From positions 204,377 through 268,376 of the forward strand of contig ML976731.1 of assembly GCA_010015655.1 (NCBI GenBank): DNA of 64,000 nucleotides, written 5' to 3'. Shown here one piece after another: positions 59,201 through 64,000 of the stretch. The first letter of the stretch is position 1. Every line of letters begins with the position of its first letter. Under the pieces are notes generated by a model that worked only from the letters and a program-made list of their open reading frames with translations, was not told the origin of the DNA and did no database searches. This DNA is from Bimuria novae-zelandiae CBS 107.79 (taxonomy: Eukaryota; Ascomycota; Dothideomycetes; Pleosporales; Didymosphaeriaceae). The translations under genes were made by a program, and so were the position numbers.

Positions 59201-61975
59201 CTTTACAACTTGCTTATTCGCGCTAGTTATAATAACATTTATAAGGAGCTTATTAATAAGCTTATTAAGTACTGCTAATAGTACCAACTAAATTAGAAAG
59301 CACCTAGACGCTTTAGATTTAAGCTTAAGGAACTAGACCTAGACTTTAACTATAAGATAATTATTAACATTATATACCTAAATAGAAAACCTATTCTATA
59401 TGTAGTTAACAACGCGATCGCCTTTTAAGCTACTCGCTTCCTTAAAGATGTATTAACCGTAAGTACTTAGGACGCTTTATAGTATTACTAGATTAATACC
59501 TACCTTAGACCGCCTAAGTATCTTATCTATAACGCCAGCAGGAACTTTATTTCTACTAAATTTAAGTAACTTAGTAAGTTACTATTAATTAATATTAAAG
59601 AAGTACCTGTAGAAGCTTATAATAGCGTAGGCAAGGTAGAGCGGTACCATGCTTTATTATAACGTGCTTTTAAGACTATCTAAGCTAATTTACCTATAAT
59701 AATAGACAGGTAGCTCATCTTGCAAATGGCTGTTAAAGCTATTAATAATATAGTAGGTCTTAATGGCCTAGTGCCTACGCTCCTTGTCTTTGGCGCCTAC
59801 CTATAAATAACAAAAGACTCTCCCCTATCGCTATTAATTACTTAACGCGCTGCTACTATTAAAAAGGCTATAAGAGAGGTATAATAGGTATACAAGACGC
59901 GTTAAATTAATAATACGCTAGTAACGCGTAATAGACCCGCAACGCTTAAAATAACTATACTACCTATTAACTCCGATGTGCGCGTTTGGCGCGAGAAGGA
60001 TGGATAGATAGGCCCCTATAAGCTTATTGCTATAATAAATAAGACCTATACAATATAGCTACCGCATGGCCCTACAAATTTCCGCTTAACGGTTGTTAAG
60101 CCGTACTACACGGATACCTTCCCAACAAACAACGAACCAGCCACGCCACTAGCGATTAACAATAAGGATAATAGCCACCCGATAGATATGCTAGATAACG
60201 GAGACAATAATTAGGATAAAGATAGTAAAACTAGTAAGACTAACTAGCATTAAGAATAAGCTTTTAAACTCCCTTAATAAAAACGCGGCTAACCTAAAGG
60301 TAGTAAGAATAAGCCTAAAGCCACTATAGCCTGCGCGAACCCTTATAGGATAGCTCGTGCGGCTCCTATAGCGTACACTATCCACGCAGCGCCTAACAAA
60401 GCTTATATAATAAAGGTCTTTATAACGCACAAAGAGAACACTAACTAGCTACTTACTATATAGCTACGCCAAGAGCAAAAGATAACTACACCTAGTTAAT
60501 TACTTAAGCTATTAGATAATAAGGAAATTAATAGCCTTATTACTAATAGAGTCTTCCGCTTTAAACAATACAATCCCGGTAAGCACCAAGAACGGATTTT
60601 TAAATTACAACTAGTACGCGAAATTAAAGGTAAGACTACTACTACCCTATACGAGAAATCACGTCTTGTAGTGCAAGACTATTAAGATAACAGTAAAGTA
60701 ATAATCCTTACCTAATTACTAACTATCTAGCGAGCTAGCTAATAAATTATACTAGCTATTACTCCTTCACTCATGCGTAATAGAGTTCCGTTAATAAATA
60801 GAGAGATCTCGCTCTAGCTGCGAGATATTACCTAAGTATACGTATAGTTACGCACAAAGCTTAACTAAGTAGTTATTACCTACTTACCTAAAGAAATTAA
60901 ATACAAGTATCCACCTGGCACAGTTATAATAGTTAAGAAGCCTCTATACGGCCTAGCTAAAGCTAGTACCTATTAGTGGGCAACATACAGCGCTTATTAT
61001 AAGGAAAAGTTTTATATAGAGACCTTAACGTATGATCCATGCCTGCTCGTGACTACTACTTAGGACGCCTTTGGCATAGTAGGCATATAGACTAACGACA
61101 CACTTATCCTCGCGGATAAACGTTTCTCTAACCTAAAGGAGAAGGAGTTAACATTTATAGCTAAGCTAAAGGAGAAGCTAACACCTACTACTCTATTAAT
61201 TTTTAATAGCTACGTCCTATTAATTAATCACACTAGCAAGCTCTTACTATAACAAAAGGATTACAGCAAGAAGATTTATCTTATTAACACAAGCTTAGCT
61301 AACTATTAATAATAGTACGTTAAGCAGAGGACTCGCGGCGCCTACATCGCGAGTATCTGCTAACTAGAGGTAACTTTTAACCTCTCTATTACTATATAAA
61401 CTTAGGAGCCTACTGCTAACGACGTTAACGCGTTAAACAAACGCCTATAGTGGCAACTAAACAATCTTAATCGTGGCCTCACCTATAAGGCACTTAACCT
61501 AGCTCAGGCTAAAGTCTTTATCTTTATTAATAGCTCCTTCGCAAACAACAAAGATTTAAGTAGCTAGATTAGCTATATAATTATAGTAGCTATAGAAGAT
61601 GTTGCTAACGCAGAGTTTACTATTTATAGCAATCTTATTCACTAGAGCTCTGCAAAGAGTAAACGCGTGACCCGGAGCGTACTTGCATCAGAAATCTACG
61701 CAATGGTAGGAGGCGTTAACCTCGCATACTCTATCACCTCGACGCTTGCCATGGTTACAAAGCAGCTTAGTCTGCTATCTCTCCCCCTAGTAGTTTGTAC
61801 GGACTCATACTCACTGTATGAGTGTATTGTCAAGCTAGGAACGTGTCACGGTTTATGGCTCTTACTCTACAAGATAGTTGCTCCTACCTTAACATGGTTG
61901 CGACTTACCTTCTTTCTGTCTAGGACTAGCGTTGTTTGTGCCTGCGCACCTATACCTTCTGTAGCTTCTAGATAG
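56279..61975 (+). mobile_element. Ty1/copia element remnant (LTR, gag, protease, RT, RNase H)
   Basis: Plus-strand copia polyprotein broken by many stops. Gag starts near 56823 (a decayed MPFTNHLTKEE). The protease/spacer region near 58760-59100 still reads as fungal copia (NTGVSGVLIARELQATAL, TARQHQIRFSRGQ, VTFHVLPTNTLFLLCL). RT spans about 60560-61250, where the usual QTDDTLIL motif reads QTNDTLILAD, an Asp-to-Asn change as RIP makes. RNase H is at about 61500-61970. A possible 5' LTR is 56279-56495 (TGTGTAACC...ACCGACA) with a TATA-like 'gtatataga' near 56397. I found no matching 3' LTR after 61975, so the LTR call and its ends are inferred from TG..CA termini only. Confidence 0.7.
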
Positions 61976-62169
61976 AATAACCTTAGTTTAATCCTGTAAT
62001 CTTTTTCACTACGTACTGTCCGCTCAGCGCTCTGCTCACCGCGACAGTTATGAGCCTGACTTGCACCTTAGATTGTTCTTACCTACTACTATAACGTTAC
62101 TTAACACACGAGTTGCACGTTGCTATACCGCGTTCTTTACAACGCACCTATTACCGCGTTCTTACAACG
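61976..62169. other. Spacer after the copia RNase H
   Basis: Moderate composition with a short repeated 'ccgcgttcttTACAACGCAC' phrase (about 62130-62172, two copies). No gene. Confidence 0.4.
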
Positions 62170-63660
62170 CACATACTAGGATCTCTGCCTAGATTTATTA
62201 ATATAGTTAACTATAGCCTCTGCAATAGCTACTAAGTCTAACCCCGCTATAACGCGAGTTACTATTATCCTAAACACACTAGACAACTAGTTTACCTAGT
62301 TATTTATTCGCTGAGACGTTGCTAACCGCCACGGTCTTTAGCAGTACATTAACCCTAACGTAGCAAAGGAGAATCTCCCTAAGCTATAAAAGCCTTATAA
62401 GCCTTAACTTACTAATTACGAACTTAAAGCTACTAGGCTCTCTCACCTATTTACTAATAATCGAGAATTCTATTAATAAGAATATAATTAATAAGAACGC
62501 CGTCGCACTAAGTACTACACTTAAATAAAGGTACTAGCTAACCTAAACATAGATATTAGCAAGATAATTACTGCACGCTATATACACCTAATTAAGGATT
62601 ATAATACCTTGTATAACTAATTAGTTACCCTTAAGAAGTTCCTTTATCCTATAGACGCGACACGCCGTCGTAAGCTAGCTAATAAATATAATACTTTTAA
62701 GACTACGCCACGAGCTGCAAAGAAGATTAAGAAATAGCTATTAAACTAGGTATATATTATAGCTTAGGGCAAGGCTGTTAGCCTGCCTAAGACTAATAGT
62801 AATTAACTATAGGAGGACTTCCTTATTACCTGTAAGGCACTTAATTAAGAGTACGCTACGTCCTGCCTACGCAAGATCTTTAAGCATAAAGCGCAAGGCA
62901 CTACCGCTAAGATCTTATCTCTAGAGACTTACGTCGCCGAGATGACCACCTATCTACGCCGTACAAAACCACACTCGATAGGCCTGGTAGTATCCGCTGC
63001 TGAGCTGGGCATCGCCAAATAAGTTAATTCTAAACACGATAACGGCCGAGGTAGCAGTCGCAATTAAGACAAGCTATCTAAGAACTGTGTCTGCAGGAAG
63101 AAGCACTAGTATGCTAACTACTTTATCCTTAACACACGACACCTATAACGTCTAAAGGACTATTAGCCTACTGCTAAGGCTATGCAAAAGGTTAAGGAAG
63201 CATAAAAAGACCCTAAGATTAATAAGCGTATTAAGACTACTCTAACTAAATAGGTAGCCTAATAACCACAGAATACTAGATCACTGCGAATTAATGATGG
63301 TAATCCTCCTGCTGAAGACAGTAACACCTTTGTGGCAGTTGCTGGCCTATCACATATTAGTATCGATTAAGTTAATTCTCTCGAACTCGAATCACTCGAA
63401 TCTCGATCAAATGACGTTTCAAACATGATTACGCTGGATACTAATACTGAGCCTGAGGGAGAGCTTACAGTGATGGTTGGAGATGACACTGACAAGACTA
63501 AGCTTCTCAATCAATGGATCGTTAATCCAGGGTCGAACACCCACGTTATTAATACAGAGTCATGGCACGGCTGGAAGAGGATGAACGACAATCCAAAGCG
63601 TCGCTACCTCTATGCTGGCAACAGCCACATCCTTATCACCAGACTTGGCAACAATCCAGC
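62170..63660 (+). mobile_element. Second copia fragment: gag, zinc knuckle, pre-integrase
   Basis: A decayed plus-strand copia gag from about 62230, with a zinc-knuckle-like CVCRKKHxYANYFILN near 63080-63130. From about 63260 the sequence is scarcely RIPed. The frame 63425-63660 holds the pre-integrase/protease motif WIVNPGSNTHVINTESWHGWKR...RRYLYAGNSHI, the fungal copia form of the DSGAT/H motif. The copia match ends at about 63650, where unrelated sequence begins. Confidence 0.7.
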
Positions 63661-64000
63661 TAAGCTTGATAGCTGGCTGGCTGGCTTGAGGCTTGAGGTA
63701 TTCAATCCAGCCAGCCAAACTGTTAGCAAAAGTAGAATCAAGCCAACAAGCCGCAAGCAGAAAGCTTGAAGGCTTGATAGGCTTGATAGGCTTGATAGGC
63801 TTGATGTGCGGGCAGGCAGGCGGGAGATGGGGGCCGCGATAGGGCGTGAGGCGATTGATTTTGCAGTAAAAGCTATCTCACGATACTTTCTTGGTGTTGA
63901 GTTTTTATCGATTAGTACTAGCGCTCCGCCAGCCACCCAACGCGTTTATCCCATATGCTTGCCCACCTATCTCAATGTTGAATTCTTCACCCACAATTAG
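63661..64000. other. Unidentified sequence with short repeats at a copia junction
   Basis: Normal to GC-rich composition. It contains an 11-bp inverted repeat (TGGCTGGCTGG near 63673 with CCAGCCAGCCA near 63708) and four tandem copies of the decamer AGGCTTGATA (about 63768-63805). A frame from 63806 runs off the window end without recognisable features. The origin could be another transposon end. Confidence 0.4.

Overview
This window looks like a filamentous ascomycete chromosome (Pezizomycotina, probably Dothideomycetes). The gene content is fungal: SAGA Ada1/Hfi1, Gcn1, a DHX29-type helicase and a PXA-PX-Nexin_C sorting nexin. Introns are 44-97 nt with TACTAAC/CTAAC-like branch sites. The large AT-rich, TpA-rich stretches full of decayed transposons carry the signature of repeat-induced point mutation (RIP: C-to-T / G-to-A, with stops such as TAA and TAG in once-coding frames). 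The class assignment is inference.

Layout. 1-9.5 kb: RIP-degraded Ty3/gypsy pol remnants (+), LTR remnants and two Fot1/pogo-type DNA transposons, one with both terminal inverted repeats (6522-8370). 9.5-11.27 kb: a short un-RIPed island with a TATA box and an intact three-exon gene (10313-10917, 166 aa) that I cannot assign firmly. 11.3-31.3 kb: nested transposons. These are a gypsy element bounded by two 198-bp LTRs (12003-18383) with a solo LTR inside it; a minus-strand gypsy split by a structurally complete Ty1/copia element (22651-27975, 225-bp LTRs, ATACT target duplication); two more LTRs of the solo-LTR family; and pogo remnants. 31.3-32.0 kb: transition, with an unexplained 49-bp-period repeat. 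32.0-55.8 kb: the gene island. 55.87-64 kb: RIP-degraded copia elements and a less degraded copia gag fragment ending at a junction with odd short repeats.

Gene island. HFI1 (+) converges on GCN1 (-). GCN1 shares a roughly 364-bp divergent promoter with the DEAH-box helicase gene (+). The helicase converges on the MDM1-like sorting nexin (-), which shares a roughly 310-bp divergent promoter with a hotdog-fold thioesterase gene (+). The thioesterase converges on an F-box-like gene (-) whose reading frame is interrupted, and a broken gene fragment sits at the right edge where RIPed DNA starts. Gcn1 acts in amino-acid starvation and ribosome-collision signalling. DHX29-type helicases act on ribosomal initiation complexes. 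The head-to-head pair therefore links two translation-related genes. I see no operon-like logic, CRISPR array, rRNA or clear tRNA gene.

Intron positions were derived by hand from splice motifs plus reading-frame closure. All four multi-exon housekeeping models (HFI1, GCN1, the helicase, MDM1) close in frame to sizes close to those of their families, as far as I know those sizes.
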